A DNA stretch of 64,000 nucleotides from Gammaproteobacteria bacterium (GCA_013152545.1 JAADGF010000002.1:1-64000); one strand, 5' to 3'. Shown: positions 8,192 through 18,725, counted from the first letter of the stretch. Numbers and translations: made by a program. The notes: generated by a model not told the origin, from the letters alone.

Positions 8192-11056
8192 TTACCAATC
8201 ACGATCATTGGCACGGTGTTCGTTATCACGCCGCTTGGTAATTGTTCTTAAATTTAGATCAGTGTACTCATGGCAAGCGCCAGCACAATCCCTCAGCTCC
8301 GAAACAGTGTAATTTGTCCGCGGATTCCGGGTTTTCTTGTGCTCACCAGGCTCATAATCCCGCTCATGACAACCTGCGCAATCCGGAGCCAGGTTCGGCG
8401 AAGGATACCTAATGGTCTCACGATTATCCCGATGACATGATATACACGTTACCCTTGAATTATGATCACCAGGGTAATCTCTGGACTGATGGGTGAAATT
8501 AATCGGTGCCCACGCCCTTGTTGAATGGCAAACATTACAATCCTGCGTGGTGACAAAATGGTTCTGTGACTTGCCAATCGCCGTTGCACCATCGTGACAT
8601 GACTCGCAATTGCCGTTAATCCCCTGATGGTCAAACTTACCACCCGCAAAGGTTGCCGTCGTATGACACAAATAGCAATCCAAGGTAGTGGGTACGTGAT
8701 TCGGTGTTTTGCCAATGGCTGTATTGCCATCATGACAAGAAGCACAGTTATCTACGATACCGGTATGATCGAATACTGCCCCAGCAAAAGTACGGGTGGT
8801 ATGACAAACACCACAATCTGCATTGGTTAGCGGATGGTTAGGTGTTTTACCTTGAGCCAATACACCGTCATGGCAGGACTGGCAATTATCCACGATACCA
8901 ACATGATCAAACGTTGCAGGTATGAAGCCTGTCGTTACGTGACACTCACCACAATCACTGTTAGTTGGCACATGATTGTTGGATTTTCCGATGGCAGTAG
9001 CGCCGTCGTGGCATACAGAACAGCGATCAACGATACCTTGATGATCAAACTTGGCACCAGCAAAGGCTGTGGTGTTATGGCATACGGAGCAATCCTGCGA
9101 TGTGGCAACATGATTCAGTGATTTACCAGTCGCTGCAACGCCATCATGGCACGACGTACAATTGTCAACGATACCGGTATGATCAAAAACCGCTGTCGCA
9201 AAGGTGCCGGTTACGTGACAGACACTGCAATCCTGAGTCGTTGGAATATGCTCGGGATTCTTACCGACCGCTGTCGCACCATCATGACACGACTCACAGT
9301 CATTAATGATGCCGGTATGGTCAAAGACGCCAGTCGCAAAGTCGGCCGTTCCATGACATAAACCGCAATCACCAGTAGTGGCAACATGATCAACCGATTT
9401 TCCTGTAGCCGCAGTCCCATTATGGCACGACTCACAATTAGCAGTGATACCCACATGATCAAAAATCGATGGAGTAAACGCCGCAGTGGTGTGGCACACA
9501 TAACAATCCTGATTAGTCGGGATATGATCTACATTTTTGCCCGTTGCAAAGCGATCATTGTGGCACCCTGCACAACCCCGTGTAATACCGTCATGATCAA
9601 AGGTTGCCGGTACAAAACTATCCACGACATGACAGGTACTGCAGTCATCCAGTGTCGGTATATGATCAGTGGTCTTACCTGTTGCAATGATGCTGTCATG
9701 GCAGGATGCGCAATTACCGACAATGCCATCATGATCAAAACCCGCCCCGGCAAAAGTATCCGTATTAAGGTGGCAGACAGAACAGTCCTGAGTGGTCGGT
9801 AAATGATTAGCGGAAAATCCCGTAGTGATCACACCATCGTGACATGAGGCACAATTATCAACGATTCCAGCATGGTCAAACACACCCACTGCAAAGGTGC
9901 CTGGAGTGTGACAAACGCCACAATCGTCGGTGGTTGGAACATGGTTAGCAGATTTACCACGTGCGTTAAGACCATTGTGGCAGGACTCGCATAACGCCTC
10001 TACGACCGCAGGCACAGTGTGATCAAAAACCTCGTCCACAATAAAAGTCCGGGTATTATGGCACATACCACAATCGGCAGTCGTTTCAGGGTGATCAGGT
10101 GTTTTACCCGTTGCATCGGTGCCATTATGGCATGAAGCGCAATCACCAGTGATAGTACTGTGATCAAAGATGACCGTCTCAAAATTGTCAGTGATATGAC
10201 AGACACTGCAATCACTGTCAGTCGGCACGTGACTGTCGTGCTTGCCTGTTGCTACAATGCCATTGTGGCACACGGCACAATCGTTACTAATTCCATTGTG
10301 ATCAAAGCTACCATCGAGTTCCAACTCCAAAAAGTTACTCGTATTATGGCAATCGTCGCATTCAGCGCTGGTCGGGACGTGTTTGTCGGATTTACCGATG
10401 GCTAATACACCATTATGACAGGTGCTACAGTTACCGAAAACTTCTTGATGATCAACAAAGGGGATCGCGGCAAACCCGATGGGGGAATGACAGGCCTGAC
10501 AGGTATTGGTGCTAGCGGGATGATCAGGCGATTTACCCACAACCAAATCACCATTATGGCAATTCGTACAATTTGATGACAATCCCCCATGATTAAAAGG
10601 CCCGGTGGGACGTTCGCCCACATCAGCAACTATCACAGATGCAATGACACGCTGACTCGATATATCGCCAGCCCTAACCACCAACTGTACTAAATAAATT
10701 CCCTTAGCATCGGCAACGAAACTAGGCTTCGCTGCCGTGGCGTTCTGTATTTCAGTATTGCTAGCATCAGGTTTTGAGGTGAATGACCAGTCAAAGGTCA
10801 ACGGATTTCCCGTTGACGTACTCGAAAGACTGCCGTTCAGGCTGGCCGTCTCACCCACTCGAATAGCAAGGATAGGCCCGGCATGAGCAGTAACGCTCAC
10901 TAATGTATTTGCAGGTGTTGGTGTTGGTATTGGTGTTTCATTGGATGGTGTACCTGCGGTGTCTGAACCTCCGCCTCCGCACCCGGCGGTAAATACAGCC
11001 ACCACTAATATAAATAAGTATCCGATCAGTGCTCGGCACTGTCCTTGAGTCATCAT
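8192..11056 (-). CDS. Tandem-repeat multiheme c-type cytochrome lipoprotein (32 CxxCH)
   Basis: The open frame begins with TTG at 11071, but GAGGGGG lies 7-8 nt before ATG 11056, giving 954 aa. The N-terminus has a membrane segment and lipobox (VVAVFTAGC), a Gly/Ser/Thr/Pro linker, then an Ig/PKD-like domain at about 50-145. From about residue 155, 15 tandem modules of roughly 40 residues each carry two CxxCH haem sites. Their consensus is FDH-GI---C-SCH-G--A-GK---H-PT--DC--CH----F. Two further CxxCH (CISCH, CAGCH) and one CAGACH follow, then a charged tail. Each module also has two conserved non-motif His (FDH, GK...H), enough for bis-His ligation of every haem. It is probably outer-membrane anchored and carries electrons over distance; the partner is unknown. 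No other cytochrome gene is adjacent. Confidence 0.9.
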   Translation of the reverse strand: MMTQGQCRALIGYLFILVVAVFTAGCGGGGSDTAGTPSNETPIPTPTPANTLVSVTAHAGPILAIRVGETASLNGSLSSTSTGNPLTFDWSFTSKPDASNTEIQNATAAKPSFVADAKGIYLVQLVVRAGDISSQRVIASVIVADVGERPTGPFNHGGLSSNCTNCHNGDLVVGKSPDHPASTNTCQACHSPIGFAAIPFVDHQEVFGNCSTCHNGVLAIGKSDKHVPTSAECDDCHNTSNFLELELDGSFDHNGISNDCAVCHNGIVATGKHDSHVPTDSDCSVCHITDNFETVIFDHSTITGDCASCHNGTDATGKTPDHPETTADCGMCHNTRTFIVDEVFDHTVPAVVEALCESCHNGLNARGKSANHVPTTDDCGVCHTPGTFAVGVFDHAGIVDNCASCHDGVITTGFSANHLPTTQDCSVCHLNTDTFAGAGFDHDGIVGNCASCHDSIIATGKTTDHIPTLDDCSTCHVVDSFVPATFDHDGITRGCAGCHNDRFATGKNVDHIPTNQDCYVCHTTAAFTPSIFDHVGITANCESCHNGTAATGKSVDHVATTGDCGLCHGTADFATGVFDHTGIINDCESCHDGATAVGKNPEHIPTTQDCSVCHVTGTFATAVFDHTGIVDNCTSCHDGVAATGKSLNHVATSQDCSVCHNTTAFAGAKFDHQGIVDRCSVCHDGATAIGKSNNHVPTNSDCGECHVTTGFIPATFDHVGIVDNCQSCHDGVLAQGKTPNHPLTNADCGVCHTTRTFAGAVFDHTGIVDNCASCHDGNTAIGKTPNHVPTTLDCYLCHTTATFAGGKFDHQGINGNCESCHDGATAIGKSQNHFVTTQDCNVCHSTRAWAPINFTHQSRDYPGDHNSRVTCISCHRDNRETIRYPSPNLAPDCAGCHERDYEPGEHKKTRNPRTNYTVSELRDCAGACHEYTDLNLRTITKRRDNEHRANDRDW

Positions 11057-11779
11057 GGTTAGCCCCCTCAACCTTATTTAACTTTAATGTGAACGTGGAT
11101 TTATACGATATGTCTATACATCCTAACTCTGCACAAGTATATACTTACCTTAACGCCATTTGTAAGTAATAAATCAATATATACTTTAAAAGTTCACATT
11201 TTTCTCCTGATATACCTGCAAACCAATATCAACAACATATATATAGGCTTATATTTTTGTCGACAGTTGAATGGACCACTTATACATACTTACGAGCATT
11301 AATTTAAAGTACCTACTTAAGGTTGCGCACGTAATAACTGCCCACTTTTTTGCTTATATTAAGCTTATATTTGTGCAATTTGACTAACAAAAAGTGGGAC
11401 GATATAGGTGTTCCGTTTCGGGTTTTCGTAGTAAAACCACTCCCTAAATGCAAACAAGACAGAAGCAATAAATGGCCAAATTATTTCGCGCGCAGCTTTT
11501 ACAAACAACTTTGGTAACTCGCATCAAGTAAATAAAATCGATCCCCCCTGATTTACCGCTTACTTTTTTCGTTAGTTATTTTTATACCCCACAAGTGGAA
11601 TTTATTGATATTTTAGCGCAGTGATTACAACAATTACGCACAAATCGCTCAAAGTAATTCGCGCCTCGCGCACCTCAATGCAAAGATACGGTTTGATATT
11701 GATAGCGAATTTCGTTTTTTTGGGGAGGGCGGAGTTAAGGGTAAGTGCGTAACAAGCTGTAGAACACATTTTTTTCTCG
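11057..11779. other. Long intergenic region upstream of cytochrome gene
   Basis: Contains a 10-bp inverted repeat CCCACTTTTT (11341-11350) / AAAAAGTGGG (11389-11398) spaced by 38 nt. Segment 11611-11668 is loosely like the middle of R3 (AATTCGCGCCTCGC). No gene is supported; the 73-codon minus ORF at 11602-11823 runs through repeat DNA. The cytochrome promoter must lie at the left edge. Confidence 0.4.
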
Positions 11780-11875
11780 CCTCGCCAGTCTCGATAATTT
11801 ATCGTGAAAAACGCACGCGACATGCCATCCGACTGATGATGTTAGATTGAATAGCGGCTAATGCCGTGTTTTCGG
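11780..11875 (+). repeat. Dispersed repeat R3, right part
   Basis: CGCCTCGCCAGT, AATTTATCGTGAAAAAC and ACATGCC match 3380-3430. ACTGATGATGTTAG and CTAATGC match 44612-44644. It therefore bridges the two other copies. Confidence 0.6.
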
Positions 11876-11893
11876 ATACCACTTTTAACCTTA

Positions 11894-13777
11894 CTATTGG
11901 CATTCCTCAATTTTCTCAGAGATATCCAGCCATTTATTTTCAGTATCATCCAGTAATTGTTCCAAATTAGCCTGCTCCAGCAACAGCACCTTTAGCCTTT
12001 CCTTGTTATCATCTTCATATATTGTGCTGTCTGCTAAGATGGCTTCAATATTTTTTTTCTGGAGACTGAGTTTTTCCAATTGTTTTTCCAATTGCTGAGC
12101 TTGTTTTCTGAGTGGTTGTAATTGTTTGCGTTTATCGGCACTTTGCTGGCGCTGTTGCTTTTTAGAAACACTCGCCTCAATTTTTTCGTAAACGGTTTTG
12201 CTCTCCCGTTTACGGCTATTGAGCCAGACACGATAATCATCAATGTCACCGTCGAACGGCGATACCGTACCATCAGCGATTAACCAAAACTCATCCGCCA
12301 CTGTACGCAATAGATGTCGATCATGTGAAACAACGATTAATGCACCTTCGTAGTCTTGCAGCGCAACCGTCAGGGCATGCCGCATATCTAAATCCAAATG
12401 ATTAGTAGGCTCATCCAATAATAAAAGATTGGGTTTTTGGTAAACAATTAACGCCAGAACCATTCTAGCTTTTTCGCCGCCGGATAGTGGTGCGATAGGT
12501 TCCATTGCTGCATCACCAAAAAATGCAAAGCCCCCTAAAAAATTTCTTAGTTTTTGCTCTTCGGCATTTGGATCCAATCGTTGCAAGTGTAAGAGAGGGC
12601 TTGCACCAGGGTCCAGTTGCTCCAACTGATGTTGCGCAAAATAACCAATTTTAAGCTCACTGGACATATCCATGGAACCCTTATGAGGACTCAGGGATTG
12701 TGCAAACAACTTTATTAACGTTGATTTTCCTGCGCCATTCGGACCCAGCACACCAATTCGATCGCCAGGCACCAGGCTTATGTTGATACCGTGAACAATG
12801 ATGGCTTGATTATAAGCAAGCGTAACATCTTCCAACCGTAACAATGGATTGGGAATTTTATTGGCTTTCTGGAAAGTAAAATTAAAGGGTGAATCCACAT
12901 GGGCCGATGTAATAAGCGCCATACGCGACAACGCTTTTAATCGACTTTGAGCTTGGCGCGCTTTAGTGGCCTTAGCACGAAAACGCGTGATAAACTGGGT
13001 AACATGGGCAATTTCCCGTTGTTGCTTTTCGTAACTTGCCTGTTGGTTTGCCAGTTGTTCCGCTCTACGCCGCTCGAACTCAGTATAATTGCCCGTATAC
13101 AGCGTCATATGTTGCTGCTCAATATAAGCGATATGCGTGGTAACATTGTCTAAAAAATCCCGGTCATGCGAGATAAGCAACAAGGTACCTTTATAATTAT
13201 TCAGCCATTCTTCCACCCAAAGTACGGCATCAAGATCCAGGTGATTGGTTGGTTCATCCAATAACAATAAATCAGAGCGACACATTAACGCTTGAGCGAG
13301 ATTTAAACGCATGCGCCAGCCACCAGAAAATGCCGCTACTGGCATACTCGTTTGCTCCGAACTAAAACCAAGGCCATGCATCAAGATAGCTGCACGCGAT
13401 AGTGCTGTATAACCATCAATACATTCCAATTGCCCGTGCAGCCGGGCTATTTTGTCTGCATCATTACAATGTTGTGCAGCAAGTAAATTTTTTTCAATGG
13501 CACGTAATTGCTGGTCACCATCGAGCACATACTCAATGGCTGGCTGGCTAACTGCTGGGGTTTCCTGGGCAACATGAGCAATAACCCACTGAGAAGGTAA
13601 TTGATAATCCCCGCTATCGGCATGCAATTCACCGAGCAGCAAAGCAAACAAGCTTGATTTACCCGTACCATTAGCACCTGTGACACCAATTTTTTGTTGC
13701 GGATAGACGGCAAAATTGACATTTTCAAACAGTAACCGGCTACCGCGCCGCAACGACAAATTAATCAGTTTTAACAT
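11894..13777 (-). CDS. yheS: ABC-F family ATPase YheS
   Basis: A soluble duplicated ABC ATPase of the ABC-F translation-factor group, most like E. coli YheS (637 aa); here 627 aa. ABC-F proteins bind the ribosomal E site to rescue or tune translation. Domain 1 has Walker A GANGTGKSS near residue 36, signature FSGGWRMRLNLAQAL and Walker B LLLLDEPTNHLDLDAV. The linker (about 240-290) contains FRAKATKARQAQSRLKAL. Domain 2 has Walker A GPNGAGKSTLIK, signature LSGGEKARMVLALI and LLLLDEPTNHLDLDMR. A Lys/Gln-rich coiled-coil tail fills about 520-627. No transmembrane domain is present. A terminator pair lies upstream, so it is probably transcribed alone. Confidence 0.95.
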   Translation of the reverse strand: MLKLINLSLRRGSRLLFENVNFAVYPQQKIGVTGANGTGKSSLFALLLGELHADSGDYQLPSQWVIAHVAQETPAVSQPAIEYVLDGDQQLRAIEKNLLAAQHCNDADKIARLHGQLECIDGYTALSRAAILMHGLGFSSEQTSMPVAAFSGGWRMRLNLAQALMCRSDLLLLDEPTNHLDLDAVLWVEEWLNNYKGTLLLISHDRDFLDNVTTHIAYIEQQHMTLYTGNYTEFERRRAEQLANQQASYEKQQREIAHVTQFITRFRAKATKARQAQSRLKALSRMALITSAHVDSPFNFTFQKANKIPNPLLRLEDVTLAYNQAIIVHGINISLVPGDRIGVLGPNGAGKSTLIKLFAQSLSPHKGSMDMSSELKIGYFAQHQLEQLDPGASPLLHLQRLDPNAEEQKLRNFLGGFAFFGDAAMEPIAPLSGGEKARMVLALIVYQKPNLLLLDEPTNHLDLDMRHALTVALQDYEGALIVVSHDRHLLRTVADEFWLIADGTVSPFDGDIDDYRVWLNSRKRESKTVYEKIEASVSKKQQRQQSADKRKQLQPLRKQAQQLEKQLEKLSLQKKNIEAILADSTIYEDDNKERLKVLLLEQANLEQLLDDTENKWLDISEKIEECQ

Positions 13778-13995
13778 AGAGAGAAGATAACGGTGGTATT
13801 TATCATGAGTGGTTTATGTAGCTGTGGCAAATAGGGTTTGAAAATCCCTAGCCGTAAAGTCAGTCACCATAGTTTATATACCCGTAGCCATCAAAAGTTA
13901 CCACACTATGACTCGTTTTTCATTGATGCGCTAATTTTTTTATTCTTTAGCATATTCAGGTGCCACAAACACAGCAAAAATTGGGCAAAAAAAAA

Positions 13996-14020
13996 GCGTA
14001 TGACGAGTCTCGTCATACGC
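13996..14020 (-). terminator. Rho-independent terminator of the coiled-coil lipoprotein gene
   Basis: An 11-bp stem GCGTATGACGA/TCGTCATACGC with loop GTC. It is preceded on the plus strand by nine A (T-tract for minus-strand transcripts) and followed by TTTTT, so it may be bidirectional. It lies about 90 bp past the stop codon of the gene ending at 14112. Confidence 0.85.
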
Positions 14021-14111
14021 TTTTTCAAAAGAAAGCCAAAGAACACCGCTAGTGTAGTTATTTCTCTTTTATTATTCAACTTTTATTATAAATAATTAAC
14101 AATACTCAATT

Positions 14112-15482
14112 TTATTTATCCTGTTGCACTATGCCGACAATATTTTTTTTACCCGATTTATTAACATCAATGGCGACTTCGTTTGCTTGCAGTTTAATAT
14201 CTACCGCTGTCGGAGTCGTAACAAATGCCTGTTCTTTATCAGACTGCGCTGGAAGATCATGCATTTTGAACGCTTCACGCCTTGCGCTTGAATCACTCGC
14301 CATGAGTGTCGATTTTTCAATTGCGAGTTGCACGACTTTTTGCTGCAATTGATTAATCTGCCCTTTGAGTAACGCCCTTTCCTGTTCCAGTGCCGTAATC
14401 TTTGTATTTAATGCACTAACATTGTTGCTCAATTGTTTTGATGATTCTTCAGAAGACTGTTTTTCCTGATCAACCTTATCCTTCAAGGCAATGCTTTGCT
14501 GTGTCAGTTCGGCATACTCTTGGTTTTTCTGTGCCAGACGTTGAGATACGTGGCCGGCTTGAGCAGCTAAAACAGAGGCTTGCTCTTCGGCAGGAAGGTC
14601 ACGCAAATCTTTATAGTTCAATGCTTTAGATATTAATAATAATTTCTGTTCTTGCGCTAACACAAATTTTTCGTAGTCTTTTTTGTTTGTTTTTGAAAGT
14701 ACAATAACTGCATCAGTAACCTGAATCAGGTGTTGCACAGCAAATCGAAACGCTTCGGCCACCTGCGCCACACCTGTTTTATCAGATACATTGGCTTCGA
14801 TAAATTGATTGGCCAACTGTAACGCATCAAGCATAGCCTTAAAGGTAAGTGGCGCAAGTTTTTTTGCATCGGCTTTTTTTGCTTTTTCCAGCTCTTTTTT
14901 AGACACTGCCAATGCGTTATGTTTTACCACCAACACATTTAACGCCACCATGCGGTTTAAAAGCGTGCTTTTATCTTTTTTGATTGCAACAAATTCATTT
15001 TTTCCTTCCGGTTTATCGCGTTTAATCTTTTCAATATCGTCAATAATATCCCGAGTATCACTTAACAAATCTTCAAAATCCTCATTGTAGGAATCCGTGA
15101 CATGATTAACCTCAAGAATTTTCTGCTGATTAAAAATATCGGTTAATTCCTGTTTCACCGACGCAGCCACTCGATTTGCATTATCAAGGTGTTGCTCTGC
15201 CACAAATACATATTGAAGTATTTCCCGGTTATTAGGTTTTTCCTTTGCAAGCACTTTCGCTTCTTCAAGTGCATCTTGTGCATCCTTAAAGTTTATCGGT
15301 GAATAATACCCAAGCCTCGCTTCTTTAGCTGCAATCACTTTTTTATCCACCACGCGCAATGCCTCAGAAGGCATTTGTCCTGCATATTTCGAATTCAGTG
15401 CTTCATCGGATACCCGGGGAGTACCCGCACACCCAACCACAAACAAAACGAATAACACACTCAACAAATGATACATTTTCAC
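14112..15482 (-). CDS. Coiled-coil lipoprotein, DUF4398-like N-terminal region
   Basis: The open frame begins with TTG at 15497, but GGAGG sits 8 nt before GTG 15482 (456 aa), so this start is preferred. A lipoprotein signal ends at the lipobox FVVGC. Residues 45-110 (INFKDAQDALEEAKVLAKEK, AEQHLDNANRVAASVKQEL) recall the Ala-rich helical DUF4398 repeats. The middle is helical. Residues about 320-400 form a clear coiled coil (LTQQSIALKDKVDQEKQ to KVVQLAIEKSTL). The OmpA-like domain often found after such regions is absent. It is probably a periplasmic, membrane-anchored helical rod; function unknown. It is a single gene with its own terminator. Confidence 0.8.
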   Translation of the reverse strand: MKMYHLLSVLFVLFVVGCAGTPRVSDEALNSKYAGQMPSEALRVVDKKVIAAKEARLGYYSPINFKDAQDALEEAKVLAKEKPNNREILQYVFVAEQHLDNANRVAASVKQELTDIFNQQKILEVNHVTDSYNEDFEDLLSDTRDIIDDIEKIKRDKPEGKNEFVAIKKDKSTLLNRMVALNVLVVKHNALAVSKKELEKAKKADAKKLAPLTFKAMLDALQLANQFIEANVSDKTGVAQVAEAFRFAVQHLIQVTDAVIVLSKTNKKDYEKFVLAQEQKLLLISKALNYKDLRDLPAEEQASVLAAQAGHVSQRLAQKNQEYAELTQQSIALKDKVDQEKQSSEESSKQLSNNVSALNTKITALEQERALLKGQINQLQQKVVQLAIEKSTLMASDSSARREAFKMHDLPAQSDKEQAFVTTPTAVDIKLQANEVAIDVNKSGKKNIVGIVQQDK

Positions 15483-16038
15483 CCTACATCCCTCCAATCA
15501 AATAGCAGTACATTGACACGGCAATGGTTGGTTACATTCAGTAACCCGTTAATCCAGGTTATCGGACAGTCGATTGAAGAATTCAATGAAGAATAAAACC
15601 AGCATCCAAAGCACTGTCCAATTAAGATTGAGATACCGTATGTCTTTGTTATAACGATTGGTTGTTACGACGTAATCAGCGTTATTTATGAATTATCAGC
15701 AAACCTGCTGTACTTCTATTCACATATTCGCAGTTCGACGCTTAAACAACATATCCCGAGTGGCCTAAAGTAACCCCAATGGGTATAACGAGTTAGACGA
15801 TGGGTATAGGCAAAACATGAGTGCCTGCATTAATTAATACCTGAATCTTGCAAGTGCTTGCTCGTACTCAATATGAATTGAGCAAAGCTGTGCATTATTA
15901 CCATACTGCATGCTTGATATTACCTTTTTGTTGTTGCCCTACTCGCGTAGAATTCGCGCCTAACGCTATCTTTTTATTATTTTTGACTATATTATAACCT
16001 TAATTAATGATATTACTCGGGAAGCGGGACTCACCACG
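15483..16038. other. Divergent promoter region, lipoprotein / kinase
   Basis: A gap of 556 bp between divergent genes. No ORF with coding character and no recognised repeat. Promoters for both genes are expected here but none stands out. Confidence 0.4.
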
Positions 16039-18597
16039 GTGAATCAAAAAAAATATCGCGATGTTTTGCCCTGTGGATACCAATTGCATTGGTATAAGTT
16101 ATTGTCTGTGTTAGGTCGAGGCGCCTACGGCATTACTTATCTCGCGCTGGACACCAATCTTCAGCAATCCGTTGCCATTAAGGAGTACCTGCCCAATGAA
16201 TTTGCCTCTCGCGAACACGACCAGACAGTGCACCCGACAACGGGTGATCAGCAAGAAATCTATGACTGGGGATTAAATCGATTTTTACATGAAGCCCGTA
16301 CATTGGCAAAATTTAAACACCACAACATCGTGCGGGTCTTAAGTGTCTTTGAAAAAAATAATACGGCCTATATGGTCATGGAGTACGAACAGGGAGAGGA
16401 CCTAGCGCAAATTTTAAAAAAAAATAAACAGATGCCGGAAAATGCGCTACTGGATATATTCATACCCATACTGGATGGCCTTTCCCTGGTTCATGCCGAA
16501 GGCTTTACTCACCGTGACATCAAACCCTCCAACATATATATCCGACAAGACCAGTCACCGGTATTAATTGACTTTGGCTCTGCCCGCCAGACCAAGCGAG
16601 ATTCCAGTCACGCGTTAACCAGTCTAGTAACCTATGGTTACGCGCCTTTCGAACAGTACAATGAAGGAGAGGATCGACAAGGCCCCTGGACCGACTTATA
16701 TGCGATGGCCGCAAGTTTATACCTCGCAATTATTGGAAAACTACCAATGGACGCCCTCTCCAGAGGCTCTGCCCTGTTAAACGATGGTGTTGACCCGTAC
16801 GAACCCGTTTCGACATTAGCAAAACAGCGGTTTTCTGGGAATTTTCTTTTGGCAGTGGACAATGCCATGATGTTTCGCGCTCAAGACCGACCACAAAATG
16901 TAACGACGTGGACTGATATGCTAACCGGCAAAATACTCTCTCCGCCGCTACCTGCCACCTTGCTGGTACCCAAAAACAAACCGGATGATGGTAGCAACAC
17001 AGTGCTAGTACCTGGCAATTATATCAGTTTTCGGCACACCGGTGGGCGGACACCTCAGTCCGCCCACCAAGCAGATTCCACGGTCGTCCGTGCCACAAGC
17101 CCTAGCCAACGTGTTGACACTGATCATCGCAAACATATCGGCTCCGCTGAAAAGAAAACATTCCAACCGGCAGTTGTACAACCACTATCAGCAGTACTGA
17201 ACAACAAAAAACGGATTGCACTTGGCACCTTCTTACTTGCACTCATTAGTATCGCAATAGTTGCGACACTCTCCAACACTGCCCCCAAGAAGCGTAATAC
17301 TCCAACCCCGACAGAACAAAACCCACCCATCGCGTCACGCATTGCTGAATTATTACAACTCGCTCAGTCAAACCTGGCATCGCAAAACATCCTGGCGCCA
17401 AAAAACAATAACGCCCGGCAACACTATCTCGATGTGTTGAAAATAGACCCAAATAATAATGCGGCCAAAGAGGGGCTAAAAAAGGTGATTGAACTGCAAG
17501 TCACCCTGATAGAGGCGCAGTTAAATAACAAATTCATCAATGAAGCAACGAGAAATATTGCACTATTAACTGCTATTGCACCTAACTTTCCCACCACACT
17601 GACATTGCAGCGTAAACTTGAAAATATGTCAGTATCAAAACAGCGCACCGAAATCGATACACTATTACAACAGGCAAAACAGCACGTCAAAGCATACCGC
17701 TTGATTAAACCAAACCCTGACAACGCGTTCAATCGCTACCAACGCATATTGGATATTGACCCTGACAACAACGCAGCAAAAAAGGGGATTCAGGAAATAA
17801 TAAGCTATTATCAATCGACAGCAGAACAACAACTGACCCAGCAAAATTATTCCAACGTTAGTCGCATCATTAAAAATATTGAATACATCAACCCAGACTC
17901 CGCAACCGCCAAGCAACTGGCAAAAAAATTATCCAGAGCGAAACAAAAACGGCAGCGCATTACCACACTCCTTGCTGCCGCCAACCGTGACTTCAAAACT
18001 GGTAACATAGTGAACCCTGCCGATAAAAACGCCTTTTACCGCTACCAGCAAGTATTAGTACTGGACCCATCAAACCCAAAGGCCCGACAAGGGCTTATTA
18101 ATATCGAAAATCATTACAAAAAACAATTTGATACAGCGCTGACAAAAAATGATTTATTACAAGCTGGATCCATTTTAAGCATATTACAAGCATTTGCGCC
18201 TAATGCGGCAACCACTCAACGCGCCGTCACCGAACTCGCCAGTGCACAAAAAACAGCAACAACCACCTCCAGCCGGCCTAATATAGATGCCATCAGTGAA
18301 ATCATTGGCAAATACAAATCCTATTTTGAATCCGGTAATGCCCGCGAACTGGAAAACATAAGTGACTACAAACCGGGACGTCAACAGTTCGTGAACCAGT
18401 TTTTCGACCAATATCAATCCGTTGAAGTAGTGATTTCCGGATTTCGATATATTGGTAAAGAACAGAAAGGGCTGGCCAGCATTTCTCTGACACAATTGGA
18501 GAATAAACGAGGCCATACCATAAAACCAGGCACTTGGAGTAAGTTTGAAATTATAGTCAACAAAAACAGCCAAAGAGAATGGAAAGTCGTATGGTAA
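16039..18597 (+). CDS. Membrane Ser/Thr protein kinase with TPR-like extracytoplasmic repeats
   Basis: A Hanks-type kinase of 852 aa, GTG start. The kinase domain spans about 17-300: glycine loop GRGAYGITYLA (26-36), Lys48 in VAIKEYLP, Asp160 and Asn165 in HRDIKPSN, and Asp178 in the DFGSAR loop. All catalytic residues are present. The activation segment TYGYAPFEQY is typical of the bacterial PpkA-like group. One transmembrane helix lies at about 392-412 (GTFLLALISIAIVATL). The outer part has three TPR-like repeats with the theme YRYQ.(V/I)L.(I/L)DP.N..A..G(L/I)..I near 455, 560 and 670. The C-terminal ~110 residues resemble an NTF2/SnoaL-like domain. It may sense periplasmic signals; the targets are unknown. 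The next gene encodes an exported protein. Confidence 0.92.
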   Translation: MNQKKYRDVLPCGYQLHWYKLLSVLGRGAYGITYLALDTNLQQSVAIKEYLPNEFASREHDQTVHPTTGDQQEIYDWGLNRFLHEARTLAKFKHHNIVRVLSVFEKNNTAYMVMEYEQGEDLAQILKKNKQMPENALLDIFIPILDGLSLVHAEGFTHRDIKPSNIYIRQDQSPVLIDFGSARQTKRDSSHALTSLVTYGYAPFEQYNEGEDRQGPWTDLYAMAASLYLAIIGKLPMDALSRGSALLNDGVDPYEPVSTLAKQRFSGNFLLAVDNAMMFRAQDRPQNVTTWTDMLTGKILSPPLPATLLVPKNKPDDGSNTVLVPGNYISFRHTGGRTPQSAHQADSTVVRATSPSQRVDTDHRKHIGSAEKKTFQPAVVQPLSAVLNNKKRIALGTFLLALISIAIVATLSNTAPKKRNTPTPTEQNPPIASRIAELLQLAQSNLASQNILAPKNNNARQHYLDVLKIDPNNNAAKEGLKKVIELQVTLIEAQLNNKFINEATRNIALLTAIAPNFPTTLTLQRKLENMSVSKQRTEIDTLLQQAKQHVKAYRLIKPNPDNAFNRYQRILDIDPDNNAAKKGIQEIISYYQSTAEQQLTQQNYSNVSRIIKNIEYINPDSATAKQLAKKLSRAKQKRQRITTLLAAANRDFKTGNIVNPADKNAFYRYQQVLVLDPSNPKARQGLINIENHYKKQFDTALTKNDLLQAGSILSILQAFAPNAATTQRAVTELASAQKTATTTSSRPNIDAISEIIGKYKSYFESGNARELENISDYKPGRQQFVNQFFDQYQSVEVVISGFRYIGKEQKGLASISLTQLENKRGHTIKPGTWSKFEIIVNKNSQREWKVVW

Positions 18598-18656
18598 CAA
18601 GATGCGAATTGACTCCTTATTCAGCAGTATATATTGTCGTTTTATAGTCACAACTC

Positions 18657-18725
18657 CGTTTACCGATGATTATCCCGGTAATGGCGGACAAACCAACGGT
18701 AAAAAATTGAGTAATTACCGTACAT
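18657..18725 (+). repeat. Dispersed repeat R1, diverged copy
   Basis: CCGTTTACCGATG, GGCGGACAAACCAACGGTAA and GAGTAATTACCGTAC align with 7222-7310 and with the reverse complement of 25735-25820. It separates the kinase gene from the next ORF. Confidence 0.5.

Noticed and set aside
8449-10629. Many ORFs overlapping the cytochrome gene in other frames
   Set aside because: Shadow frames caused by the repeated CxxCH modules.
8192-11056. CRISPR-like periodicity in the cytochrome gene
   Set aside because: The regular spacing of about 120 bp is due to protein modules, not short palindromic repeats with unique spacers.
13838-14095. 85-codon plus-strand ORF between yheS and the lipoprotein gene
   Set aside because: It reads straight through the strong terminator at 13996-14020.
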